Below are positions 9,240 through 20,389 of a DNA stretch of 64,000 nt, piece by piece. The notes below the pieces were generated by a model, which ran no database searches, was not told where the DNA came from, and was given only the letters and a program-made list of their open reading frames with translations. The position numbers were made by a program, and so were the translations under genes. The DNA is from Prosopocoilus inquinatus. Taxonomy: Eukaryota; Arthropoda; Insecta; Coleoptera; Lucanidae. The DNA lies in assembly GCA_036172665.1 (NCBI GenBank), contig CM069871.1, positions 9,734,001 through 9,798,000 on the forward strand, given 5' to 3'. Numbering within the stretch: the first letter of the stretch is position 1; the number at the start of each line of letters is the position of its first letter.

Positions 9240-12080
9240 TTCACTGTGATCTTAACTTTCTTCGGAAAGCTACAAGCGCGTCTCAATTTTAGAGAAAACT
9301 GCCACGCATCTCAATTTTGAAAACAAAAAAAAAAGTAAAAGTTTCTCAATTTCGAAAAACCTATGAACGTTTGTCAATTTACGCCTGTCAAACTGTCTGT
9401 CACCAAGAAACCGCAGGTCTTTGATTTTGCAATACAATTCGAATTTTCTTAATTTTGAGAAAATGTTGAAGACGTCAAAGTTTCTCAATCTTGAAAAACC
9501 TACGAACATTTGTCAATTTACGCTTGTCAAATTAGCTGACACTAGCAAACCGTAGGTCTTTGATTTTACAATACAGTTTAAATTTTCTTCGTCTTGAGAA
9601 AAATAATCAGTTTTTCAATCTCGTAGAAGCTGTGAATGTTTCTCAACTTGCGGAAAGCTATTTAGCAATGAATGGCAGAGCATGTCGTCTCTCATTTCTT
9701 GCAAAAATGTTTCAATCTCGACAAACCTATGAAAGATTAAAAAAAAATTAATTTTGTCTAGTTTAATTTAGTTTCAATTTTGAGAAACTTGTGAATATTT
9801 TTCAGCTTAATAAGAGTTAAAAATTTCGATATTTATCTCTCTCAATCTCGAGAAACCCACGATAGGCTTTAAACTTTTAATTGTCTCAACATTCAGAAAT
9901 TTAATAAAGGTTTTAAATCTTGAGAAATTAAAAATGTCGGCCCTTAGCATCTCAATCAGTTTCTGATTTTTGAGAAATCTACAAGTATTTGTTAACTTAT
10001 TAAAAAGGGAAAGAGCGAAACATCTCGTAATTTCAATTTTCTCAATCTTGAGAAATGTTTTTCAGTCTTAAGAAAATTGCAAACATTTCTTAATTCAAGA
10101 AAAGTCGGTTTTTCGCATTCCAGTTTTGGAAAATCTATCAAACTTTCTCATTTGTGAGAAACCTACGAATTCTTGAGAAATCTATGACTTATTAAAAAGT
10201 GTCACCAATGAGACGCAGGTCTCTCGTCTATATAATTTTAATTTTCTCGGTTTTGAGAAAGGTACCAATCAACCCTGAGAAAATTGTGAAAATTTCAGAA
10301 CTCAAGAAAAGCTGAACGTGACGGTTTCTGCATTCCAATTTTGAAAAATCAATCAACATTTCTCATTTTTAAGAGATCTATGAATGTTTGTTAACTTTGT
10401 TTCGTTTTATAATTTTAATTTTCTCAATCGAAGGGTGAAAATACTTTTCAATGTTGAGAAAATTGTGAGCATTTTTTTAGCTCGAGAAAAGTTAAACATT
10501 CTCGTTCGCTAAATGTTTTCGCACCCCAATTTTGAAAAATCTACCAGTTTCTCATTTTTGTTAACTTATTAAAAAGTATCACAAGGGAGACTTAAATCTA
10601 CCGTCTCATAATTTTAATTTTTTCAATTTTGAGAACGTGTACCAAAGTTTTTAAATTTTGAGAAATTTGTGAATTAAGATAAGCCAAACATGTTAGTTCC
10701 CGCATTTCAATTTTGAGAAATTTGTCAAAGTTTCTCATTCTTGAGAAACCTGAGTGTTTCGCTTCATAATTGTAATTTTCTCAATTTTGAAAAAGGTGCT
10801 AATGTTATTCACTCTTGAAAAACTTGTAGATTTTTCACAACTTCGGAAAAGCTATTGCAGTAAAGCTTCGATATTTTGCATTTTAATTTTGAAAGAAAAA
10901 TATTTGTTTCTCAATCTTGAGAAACCTACGTTTGATCGTCGACCAACGAAACGAAAAAATAATTTAAATTTTCTCAATTTTAAGAAATTAGCCGTTGTTT
11001 CTCAAACTTGAGAATGCTGCGAATGTTTCTCAATTTAAGAGAACTTGTGAAATTTAGGTATATTTCCCGATTTACGAAACAGTATGTTTTATAATTATTC
11101 AGTTATTTCAATTTTGAGAAATTGGTCAGTGCTTCTCTATTTTGAGAAAGCTATGAATGTTTCTCAACTTAGTTAAAAAAAAAACTTGAGTTCTCAATAA
11201 TGAGAAGTTTTTTTTTTTTTGAAGTTTCTGTGTATCACATCTCAATTTTGAAAAAATCTCAAATCTTGAGAAAACTACTTCTGTTTATCGATACACAAAA
11301 CCTAGGTACCACGCATTTTACATTTTAACTTTCTCAATTCAGAGAAATCGGTGGTAAATTTTCTCAATCTTAAGGAATGAATGTTCTTGAGAAAGCTGTG
11401 AAGGTTTTTCATAACTTCTCTCAAACGAGAAAACATTTTACCAATGAAATATCACTATTTCTCACCTCAAGTGTGAAAAAATTATCAAAATTTCTCAACA
11501 GTGAGAAACCTATGCGCGTTCATCGACCAACGAAACCTAGGTATTTCATTTGTTTTATTATTTTAATTATATTTTATTATTTTAATTTTTTCAGTTTTGA
11601 GAAATTGGACAATTTGAGAAAGTTATTATTTTTTCTCTACCTAGAAACGCCATTAACCTTGAATTGCCGATATTTCGCTTCTCAGTTGTGTAATAAACTC
11701 AGCACTATTCCACGAACCTACGAGAAGTTATAATCACCAATTAAATGAAGGCTTTGTTTCATGAATTTAATTTCTCAAATTTTGAGAAAACAGTAAATGT
11801 TTCTGAATTATAATAAAGCTTTCTGTTCTGTTTCTCAGCACAAATCCACGAACCTACGAGAAGTTACAATCACTAATTAAACGAAAGTCTTCGTTTGATG
11901 AATTTAATTTCTCAAATTATGAGAAAACAGTAAATGTTTCTTAACGGTAATAAAGTTGCGAGGGAAAGTTTCTCATCGATTTAAAGGAAAGTTATCGGCA
12001 GGGAAATGTGTTATTAGTTTAATTTCTCAACTTTGAGAAAATTGCTAATATTTCTCAACTTGTAGAAGGCCATCGATCAG
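9240..12080. repeat. Array of short TTCTCAA/TTGAGAA palindromes
   Basis: Over about 2.8 kb the words TTCTCAATTTTGAGAAA, TTTCTCAATCTTGAGAAA and close variants recur every 30-120 bp. They are joined by words such as CCTACGAA, GTGAATGTTTCTCAACTT and GACCAACGAAACC. Each core is a near-perfect 14-18-bp palindrome. No fixed period is obvious, but longer units (for example ACGAACCTACGAGAAGTTA at 11715 and 11848) repeat. The short open frames here on both strands are by-products. The preceding intron, 8186-9239, holds a GC-rich patch and otherwise nothing. Confidence 0.75.
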
Positions 12081-12460
12081 CAGCGAAACGTCGGGTATTT
12101 TGCGTCGGTAAGCACAGCGCAGAGAATAATTACGAAAAAAAATTGATGCAGTTGAACAAACAAGATATTAATTTAAAGGAAAGTTAAAAAAATCGATTTT
12201 TGTAGGCGTGGATTATGAAACAGAAGGTAGGTGGTACACCGGTCGTTGATGCAAAATGTGAACATAGGCATTCTCACTGAATTCCTGCAACAACAACCGG
12301 TAGGCGGTATAAGTGAGCAAACATTAGTTTTCGGTTTGCCTACAATAGAAACTCGATCTATTATTAAATAAGACAAAAAGCAAATGTTAATAAATAGCGC
12401 TGAGATTAAAGTCGAGAGAAAGAGTAAGAAAAGTAAGTTAGTGTTATTATTAAAACTCAC

Positions 12461-12514
12461 TTTGAGAGTGATGACAGTTTCGGCTGAAACGTTATGGCCT
12501 CGTTCTTGTAACCC
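12461..12514 (-). CDS. Exon 8: linker leading into the next helix
   Basis: Fifty-four bases encode GLQERGHNVSAETVITLK between a GTTGTTTTAG acceptor and a GTGAGTTT donor, phase 0 at both borders. It contains the N-glycosylation sequon Asn-Val-Ser. The end, TVITLK, sits directly before the Gly-Glu-Pro/Gly-Pro-Pro start of exon 9. Type XXV collagen has a similar Thr/Val-rich stretch just before a GPPGPPG run, as I recall it. As with exon 7, skipping would keep the frame. Confidence 0.75.
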
Positions 12515-13074
12515 CTAAAACAACTACTTGTGAGTACGGCAAAGGAAAAAAGTAAAACTAGCAACAGTTAATTAAACGAAAAAAATTTATAAAATAAAAT
12601 TAATTAACAGTAATAATAATTATTTATTCATCGGCCGTCATCCCTTTTCGCGCATGCCAGAGCAAACCCTACGCAGCAGCCGCAGCAACAGCAACAGAGA
12701 ACTAGAATAATTAAAAATTAAAAGTTAACGTGAACGTTAAAGAGGTCATCAAACAAACCAAACCCATCATACCTGCAGAGAAACGTGAAATGTGCCCATA
12801 ACACAAAAAAATATAAACACTAAATAACATCTACGAAATACAAAGAGTAGAGAATGGAATTTGGGGTGGGGTTGGCGGATGGGGGTGGATGGAGGAAAAT
12901 GTGGTGCGACTATCTACCGCAAACAGCGAAACACCCAAAAAAGAGAGAAGAACACATAGAAAGTAAGTGCGCTAAAAAAAAAATGTTAAAAAAAGTCGAG
13001 AGAGCGAGAGAGACTAAAAAAAAAGGGGGTGACTATGGCTTTCCGGGCCGGGGTTCAGTCAGTTCCGGTCTCAC

Positions 13075-13143
13075 CTTTACGGCCACGATCTCGGCATATC
13101 CGAGGGTCCCTCCTCGTAACGTCGTTACTGATCGCTTTAAACC
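13075..13143 (-). CDS. Exon 7: non-collagenous linker
   Basis: Sixty-nine bases encode 23 residues, beginning GLKRSVTTLRGG and ending YAEIVAVK, with no Gly-X-Y repeat. It has an ATTTCAG acceptor and an AAG|GTGAGACC donor, phase 0 on both sides, so it fits cleanly between exons 6 and 8. The alternating hydrophobic and charged residues (VTTL, AEIVAV) would suit a short beta or coiled segment. In membrane-associated collagens such linkers can help align three chains, but for this sequence that is inference. Because it is in phase at both ends it could be skipped without a frameshift. Confidence 0.72.
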
Positions 13144-13599
13144 CTGAAATGAACGGACTTACATAAAAAAGGATTTGCACTTATTCAATCGTGAGAGGGA
13201 AAAACGAGTTTGCTTCGACGTGGAGCGCGCTCGAGGAGAATAAAATACACGAGATTTCCTCTTTTTAAAAGTAAATCCGTGCCGGGGCGAACACACTGGA
13301 AAGGAGGGCGGGGGTGTAAATATGTCACGTTTAAAATGTGTTTTCTGCATGTAACAAATCCTCCACAAATTAAGTAACTCTGATAAGTCTTGTTTATTAT
13401 TCTCATTATTAATACTAGTCAGTTGTCTGCATATTAATACGAGTTGCGTAACTCGATTAGGTATGATAAAATACCATACAATATTGAGTACTAATCTGTA
13501 ACGTATATCGTATGTCCTAAATTAAGCATTCCATTTATAATAAACGTAAAAGTCAGCTCTACACGTGCAGATATGCTCGCGGTGCGTTGGTAATGGATG

Positions 13600-14060
13600 A
13601 ACACAAAATTTACTTCACGAAGCAAAAGGAATACTTCGGGGCTAATAAGCACTACCTCGATTTCAGTCGTACACTCGCATAATTCGTTATCATCCGTCAA
13701 GAACCCCGCCGTACTCATATGGGTTTGGAGCAAGGTAACCGAGAAAGACATGCGTATTAGATGTATCAAAAGTTACTTAGGTTACGGCTTGAAAACTCAT
13801 TACAGTTATTATATGTAGTTAATAGTGTCTACGTCTGGTAACGAAAATTAGCGTTTTCTTTTTGTTGTCGTCCACGATTTCACGAAGCAATAACAATTGT
13901 TTATGACTAATAAAATGCTACTTCTTCCATTTCAGTCATGCTCTCCCGTAATTCGTTTATGGTATCGTGAAGCAAAAACAAGAGTTTACAATCAAGAAGC
14001 ACCAGTTATATTTCAGTCATACACTCGCATAATTCGTTGATCATCGGCCGACAACCCTTT
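13600..14060. repeat. Three diverged copies of a ~100-bp unit
   Basis: TTTCACGAAGCAA and TTTCAGTCRTACACTCGCATAATTCGTT recur near 13610-13700, 13875-13960 and 13970-14040. Small open frames in both directions come from these copies and look non-coding. Positions 13144-13600 show nothing else. Confidence 0.55.
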
Positions 14061-14169
14061 CACCACCTAGGCGATCTGCGTTGCGCGTTTGTTAGGCCTG
14101 TTTTTGGCATCATTCTGATCTAGGTAAAGTAGTGCAGTACTATCGTTAAGCATTAATGTAGAATTTGTA

Positions 14170-15897
14170 CATAAATCCATCCATACATAAGTCAATAAAT
14201 CCATGCATAAATCTATTCATAAATTCATCGATAAATCGATTTATATATTGATCCGTAAATCCATCTTCAAAAACATCCATAAATCTATCCACAAGTCCAT
14301 CCATAAATCCATTCATAAATCCGTCAATAAATCCATCCACAAATACATCCATAAATCTATTCATAAATCCATCCATAAATAGATTTATAAATTGGTCCAT
14401 AAATTCATCCACAAATACGTCAATAAATCCATCCATAAATCCACTCATAAATCGATTTATAAATTGGTCCATAAACTCATCCTCAAATACATCCATAAAT
14501 CTATCCACAAATCTATCCATAAATCCACCCACAAATCCATCCATAAATACATTTATAAATTCGTCAATAAATCGATGCACAAAACCATCCCTAAATCGAT
14601 TTATAAATTGGTCTATAAACCCATCCACAATTACATCTATAAATCTATCCACAAATCCATACATAAATCTATCCAAAAATTCATCCGTAAATCCATTCAT
14701 AAATCCGTTAATAAATCCATCCATAAATCCGTCCATAAATTCATTCATAAATCCATCCATAAATCCATTCATAAATGCGTCAATAAGTCCATCCACAAAT
14801 TCATCCATAATTTCAGTCAAAAATCCATCAATAAATCGATTTATAAATTGGTCCATAAATCCATTCATAAATCCAGTCATAAATCGATTTATCAATTGGT
14901 CCATAAATCCATCCTCAAATACATCCATAAATCTATACACAAATCCATCCATAAATCCAACCACAAATCCATCCATAAATGCATTCATAAATCCGTCAAT
15001 AAATCGATCCACAAAACCATCCCTAAATCCAGTCATAAATCAATCCCTAAATCAATTTATAAATTGGTCCATAAACCCATCCACAATTACATCTATAAAT
15101 CTATCCACAAATCCATACATAAATCTATCAAAAAATTCATCCATAACTCCAGCCACAAATCGATCCGTAAATCCATTCATAAATCCGTTAATAAATCCAT
15201 CCACAAATCCGTCCATAAATTCATTCATAAAGCCATCCATAAATCCATTCATAAATGCGTCAATAAGTCCATCCATAATTTCAGTCAAAAATCCATCAAT
15301 AAATCGATTTATAAATTGGTCCATAAATACATTCATAAATCCGTCAAATTAATCCATCCACAAAACCATTCATAAATCTATCCCTAAATCGATTTATAAA
15401 TTGGTCCATAAATCCATCCACAAATACATCTATAAGTCTAACTACAAATACATACATAAATCTATCCAAAAATTCATCCATAAATCCAACCTCAAATCCA
15501 TCCATAAATCCATTCATAAATACGTCAATAAGTCCATCCACAACTCGATCCATAAATTCAGGCAAAAATCATCCATTAATTCGTCAATAAATCCATCCAT
15601 AAATCAACTCATAAATAGATTTATAAATTGGTCCATAATTCCATCCACATATACATCCATAAATGTATCCACAAATTCATCCATAAATCCAGCCACAAAT
15701 CAATTCATAAATCTATTCATAAATCTATCCATAACTCCACTCATAAATCGATTTATAAATTGGTCCATAATTCCATCCACATATACATCCATAAATCTAT
15801 CCACAAGTTCAGTCATAAATCCAGCCACAAATCAATTCATAAATCTATCCATAAATCCATTCATAAATCCATTCATAAATCCATCCACAAATCCATG
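14170..15897. repeat. 12-bp minisatellite (ATAAATCCATCC type) with longer-order structure
   Basis: The tract is built from ATAAATCCATCC-like units. Because the unit has few stop codons in either direction, it stays open on both strands for hundreds of codons and gives Lys-Ser-Ile-His or Gly-Phe-Met-Asp repeats. Punctuating words such as CGATTTATAAATTGGTCC recur about every 200-250 bp, so blocks of units were themselves duplicated (compare 14600-14860 with 15060-15320). No splice or start context supports a protein. It lies in the 6.4-kb intron between exons 6 and 7. Confidence 0.9.
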
Positions 15898-16099
15898 ACT
15901 GAACTGTCTTGCAAATACTGCACCCGATTAATTACGTTTCTTTGCTGGGAAGTTTAGAGAAGGATAAACAGAGATGTTTTTTTTTAATCGATTAAAAAAA
16001 ATTAAACCAAATTTCGTTGTTTCTAATTTTCGCAAATTTGTTTTAAAACGACCTTGTTTCAATAGCTTTAAAAAAATTGTGTGTAACGATTAAAATAGC

Positions 16100-16900
16100 G
16101 AGACGAGTGGCGCCATCTATGTAGAAATTTGTCCTCTACGTTGTAAATTCGCCATCTATCATACAAATTCTACAATTATTTTTAAAACGGCACATTTCAA
16201 CTGGATACAAAATTAATTGTTTTATTTTTTTTTTATTTTTTTTAATATCTTATATTTCTCGCTTATATTGAGAAGCAGCGCCCTCTGTGTATGTATAAAT
16301 TTGTTATCTATGCATAAATCCGCCATCTGTTACACGAATTCTACAACTACTTAAAGCGACAAGTTTAAATCGAACAGAAAATTAACAACAAAAAAAAATG
16401 CTCTGCACGTGCAGAGTTGCTGTTCTATTTTTACTGTTTTTCTTTAATATCTTATATTGACGAGTGGCGCCCTCTATGATATATTTGTCATCTATGTATG
16501 AGTTCGCCATCTGTTATACAAATTCTACAATTATTTAAACCGGCAAATTTAAACAGGAAAGAAAATTAACAAAAAAAAAAATAATTTACACGTGTTGATT
16601 TTTTGTTTTTGTTTTTTAAATATTTTATATCGTTGAATGGCGCATTCTATGTATAAATTTGTTATCTATGTATAAGTCCGCCATCTGTTATACAAATTCT
16701 ACAATTATCTAAAGCGGTAAATTTAAATCGGACAGAAAATTTAAAAATTTAAACAGAAAAAGAAAATAGTCTGCACGTGTCGAGCTGTTTTGTTTTTATT
16801 CTTTTTTCTAAACATTTTATATTCACGAGTGATGCGATCTGTTACACGAATTCTACGAATATTTAAAGCGCCAAATTTAAACCGGATTGAAAATTAACAA
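16100..16900. repeat. Tandem repeat, period about 175 bp, with GCGCCATCT-like cores
   Basis: Units contain GAGTGGCGCCMTCTATG, a second CGCCATCTGTTATACAAATTC, AAAGCGNYAAATTTAAA and an E-box palindrome near GCACGTG. Starts fall at about 16110, 16278, 16466 and 16640, with a decayed unit near 16830. The cores resemble those of the 46.6-kb and 60.7-kb satellites but the rest differs. Positions 16950-17565 contain nothing recognisable. Confidence 0.75.
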
Positions 16901-17565
16901 AAAAAAGTTGTTTCATTTTTACTGCTATTTTTTAATATTACTTTACGTTGATCCAGGTATTGCGTGTAGTACTTCGTTTTTTGAAAAAAAAAAAAAACTC
17001 TTTGTAGAATGTAGAATGTAGAATTTGTCCATAAATGTAATGGTATTCGCGTAATGCATTTTAAAGTTGGAATTGAAAATTTTTTAAAAAAATTAAGAAG
17101 ATTCTCCATTTGTGGAAACATTCCATTCTTCTTTTCTTTTTTAAAGACATACTCTAAGCCAGCAACTTTAAAGTCTGGCAAGAAGACGTCTTCATCGACA
17201 TGTACGGCCAATCGCGACCGACTTACTAGATGTTTATTTTGCCCAAAAAGGCAGATTGTAACACGAAACTCAGAAGATGTTACCAATCGGTACAGAATGA
17301 TGTAATTCATTTTTATTTGTTTCTTCTTCAATGTGTTTAATTAGATTTTGGGAATTTTATGTTTTTTATTTAATTTATGCAATGCTTTATACAAAGGCTC
17401 TTTTTTTGACTTATCTGAACTTTATTTTTCTTTTTAAATTAAACTATGGTCTTTGCATTACAAAGGAGGTGTTAGTTTGATTAAATAATAATTTAATACG
17501 AGGGGAATTACTGACGTATAATGATAATGATAATGATAATGTCGTATAGAACAGGAAAAATTTTT

Positions 17566-17650
17566 TGCTATCAACGGGACTCGAACCCGTTTCATCTGAC
17601 CGCGCCAGAGGCACACCGTAGATGCGGGTTCGAGTCTCGATGATGGCAAA
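17566..17650. repeat. Palindrome with tRNA T-arm-like arms
   Basis: Inverted arms of about 26 bp (17566-17592 and 17620-17650) each contain GGTTCGAGTC, the core of a tRNA T arm and of a Pol III B box. They face each other around a centre with CGCGCCAGAGGC. The left arm nearly matches the T-arm region of the tRNA-like sequence at 56120-56190. It does not fold as a normal tRNA, so it is best called a tRNA-derived repeat. Confidence 0.55.
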
Positions 17651-18083
17651 TTTTTCTCTGCTTTATTCCTGTATTAAATTATTATTAGAACATGAGTTTA
17701 GTTAATTCTTATTAATCTTTTTTACGAATTTTATTTCCAAGAACTCGAAATCCTAAATTGAATACTAAATTAAATTTAGGCGGCAATATAACTATTTGTT
17801 TTCTTTTTTGTAATTTTTGGAATACGAAATCGAATTTTGAAAATCAAAATTATTTAATATTTTTTTTGCGTAATATTAGAAATAGGTTTTAAACCTTTTT
17901 AAATAAAAAAAATGGTGCGTTTCATTTTTTTTACTTTGCCACTTACGAAATGCTTATTTTCTTTTCTAATTAAACAATATTTTTTGTTAATAAGCAAAAT
18001 GCGTTTCTTTGTTTCTCGATTACGTTCAATTTTAATTATATGTAATATAATATTTTTTTGTATTAGGTTCGCGGTTATAAGCG

Positions 18084-18772
18084 AGGCGCGCTACATTCCG
18101 CTGCACGTCATTAGTAAATGATGACGTCAGGCGCATGCCGTGTCGATAAATACTTAAAATGCAACATAACCAATATACAGGGAGAGCAAAAATGGCTGAC
18201 GTGTGCCGTTCCATACCAATAGGGTATTTGCCGCATGCTATGTATTTACATGAACTATAACTACATTCAGTGGCGTTCTTAAAAATTTTTACGTCGTCTT
18301 TTGACTTGTGATTTGTCAAAACGACCAGGGAGAACTTGTATGTACGTATGTGCGCTACTGAAAGGTCAATGACAATTACGTTTGACAGCGTTTGACATGC
18401 ATGGAAGTAAATATTGGTACAATATTGATAAGTGGAACACATTTTCGATATAAGGTTGGAACAACTGCAACTTCACACGTGTCAATCATTGCTGCTCTCA
18501 ATGTACATAACGTGAGATTTTGTTTATAAAATTGAACATGCAATGTAAAAATTCTTTTGCATTTTAAGTATTTATCAACACGCCAAACTTTTGACGTCAT
18601 CATTCACTAATGACCAAACTTAGGACATTTGTGTGGATATTCACGGTCACTTCGTCTTGTGACTGCACGTAGACTGTAACATCTATCTAACGTTCCGCGT
18701 ATGAGAATGACATTGACTTCCATACTTTCATCCGATGTCTACTAATGACGCTCAACGGAATGTAGCGCGCCT
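18084..18772. mobile_element. Non-coding TIR element, about 690 bp
   Basis: The ends are AGGCGCGCTACATTCCG on the left and its inverse on the right. Both continue into CGTCATTAG (left) and CTAATGACG (right). A second inverted pair (CATTAGTAAATGATGACGTCA at about 18109 and its inverse at about 18591) suggests that the right end is rearranged. Positions 18773-19536 hold nothing coding before exon 6. Confidence 0.65.
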
Positions 18773-19536
18773 TGCCTGTACTGAAGCATTTGTTCAGGCG
18801 CGTTGTTATTTGTTTGTTTTGACGAATTTGTTCCGACGCAGATTTCGGCATTCGCCATCGTCAGTCTGCATAAGTGTTTTTATATTTCAGTAGTTCAAAA
18901 ATACCTCGAAATTCTTTCTTTTTGGCAACCTTTTAGGTTCGACCCACAATGAATAAAAGGTTTTCTGAAATGGTTTCATTGTGAGTAAGTTAGGCTTTTT
19001 TTAATTACACATTTCAAAACTAAATTTAGTTTTGAGGGCTGGAGGTAAGTACGTCCCTTGACACTTCATGTTTCAAGTCGTGTTTGAATCTGTCTTGGTT
19101 TGTTTCTTTGCATGCCCTTCGTTTGTATTTGTATGGCAAATGTAAAAAAGAGAATAACAACTAGCAAGGCGGTCGCAGCCACAACACGCTGAATAAATCT
19201 TCCCGGTAAGCTTACAAAAAACATGGAACTTGCAAAAAATTATTCAGAAGGAGAATTTAAGGTGGAATTTCGTCTTTAATTCTAAAAATACAAAGTTTTT
19301 TGAGGGTGATATTTACAACTACATACGTCAACATGTATAATTTACTACATCAGCCAAGCAAAATAAGATACTCACCCTTCCAGGCAGCTAAAATAAAATA
19401 AACAAAAATGTACATTGTGGTCAGAAATAATAAGTGAGTGTCGTAGATAGCGTGGCGACGAGGTGAGGAGTATAGTATACAATATACAAAAGCCGAAACA
19501 AGTCAATAACAAAATAGTTTTTTTTTTTTTTTTTAC

Positions 19537-19608
19537 CTTGACTGCCGAGAACACGTCGAAACCTGGATTACCAACTTCACCTTTTTGCCCCTTATCACCT
19601 TGCCGGCC
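19537..19608 (-). CDS. Collagen exon 6: end of a helix and start of a non-collagenous linker
   Basis: Seventy-two bases encode 24 residues. The first 16 or so keep Gly every third residue (GRQGDKGQKGEVGNPG) and the last eight, FDVFSAVK, do not. The acceptor is ATGATTGCAG and the donor is AAG|GTAAAA, followed by a run of A. Both borders are phase 0. The switch from Gly-X-Y to a hydrophobic segment marks a linker between two helices. The next exon is 6.4 kb downstream, past the minisatellite of 14.1-15.9 kb and the array of 16.1-16.9 kb. Confidence 0.85.
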
Positions 19609-19816
19609 CTGCAATCATAGATTTAGACAAAGCACCACTAATAATATATTTACGTATTATACACTGCGGAAAACAGTTATTATCCCGTGCATTAGAGCAG
19701 AAAACCCCCATTAAATTATAGTATTTTCTCTCTTCAAAAAAAAAAAAAAAACTAAAGGTCTTAATCACGCTCCACCTAATACCAATAACTATTTCCTTTC
19801 GTAAATAAATACTTAC

Positions 19817-19852
19817 GGGGTCGCCTTTCGGGCCGTCGAGACCGATGGGGCC
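19817..19852 (-). CDS. Collagen exon 5 (36 bp)
   Basis: The exon encodes GPIGLDGPKGDP between a TTTTTTCTAG acceptor and a GTAAGTAT donor, phase 0 at both ends. The polypyrimidine tract and the donor are close to consensus. It is followed 208 bp later by the exon in which the helix stops, so this is near the carboxyl end of a collagenous block. Confidence 0.85.
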
Positions 19853-20389
19853 CTAGAAAAAACTCGCATCAGATAATTTGAACACACGACAAGATAATTT
19901 CGTGAGTGTTAGTTAACAATGATGTAGGTGAAAGTTAGTCACGACAGATGATTGCTACTAACATTAATTGGTATACTACACACAAGAACATGTTAAGTCA
20001 GCCTTCTCTCGTTAACCAAACTATACTATGTACTATAGTCGAATCTACGGAGGCAGCGAGTTAGACAGGGTTAGAATAACCGACGACACGAAGAACAAAT
20101 TCAAACTACAGGTTTTAATTAAACCAGATAAATAAACGAGATTAGAAAATAATTATGTACCTTAGCTTTCAAACTTTTTTTTTCTTTAAATTCTGTTTGT
20201 TTTTGTTTGGTAGGTACGCCCACATACAAAAATGAATTTTCATTTAATTTCATATAATTAAGATAATTCATTGGCAATTACTAAAAGTAAAAAGCTTATT
20301 AAGCTGGATTCGCTGAAAATTAAGCTGATTGCTAGGTAGTTTCAAAACGTCCACTTGGGAAGAAACATCCTGTATAGGCTCCGCGCCGA

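Noticed and set aside
14392..15375. 327-codon plus-strand frame of Lys-Ser-Ile-His repeats
   Set aside because: It is a translation of a 12-bp minisatellite that is equally open on the other strand.
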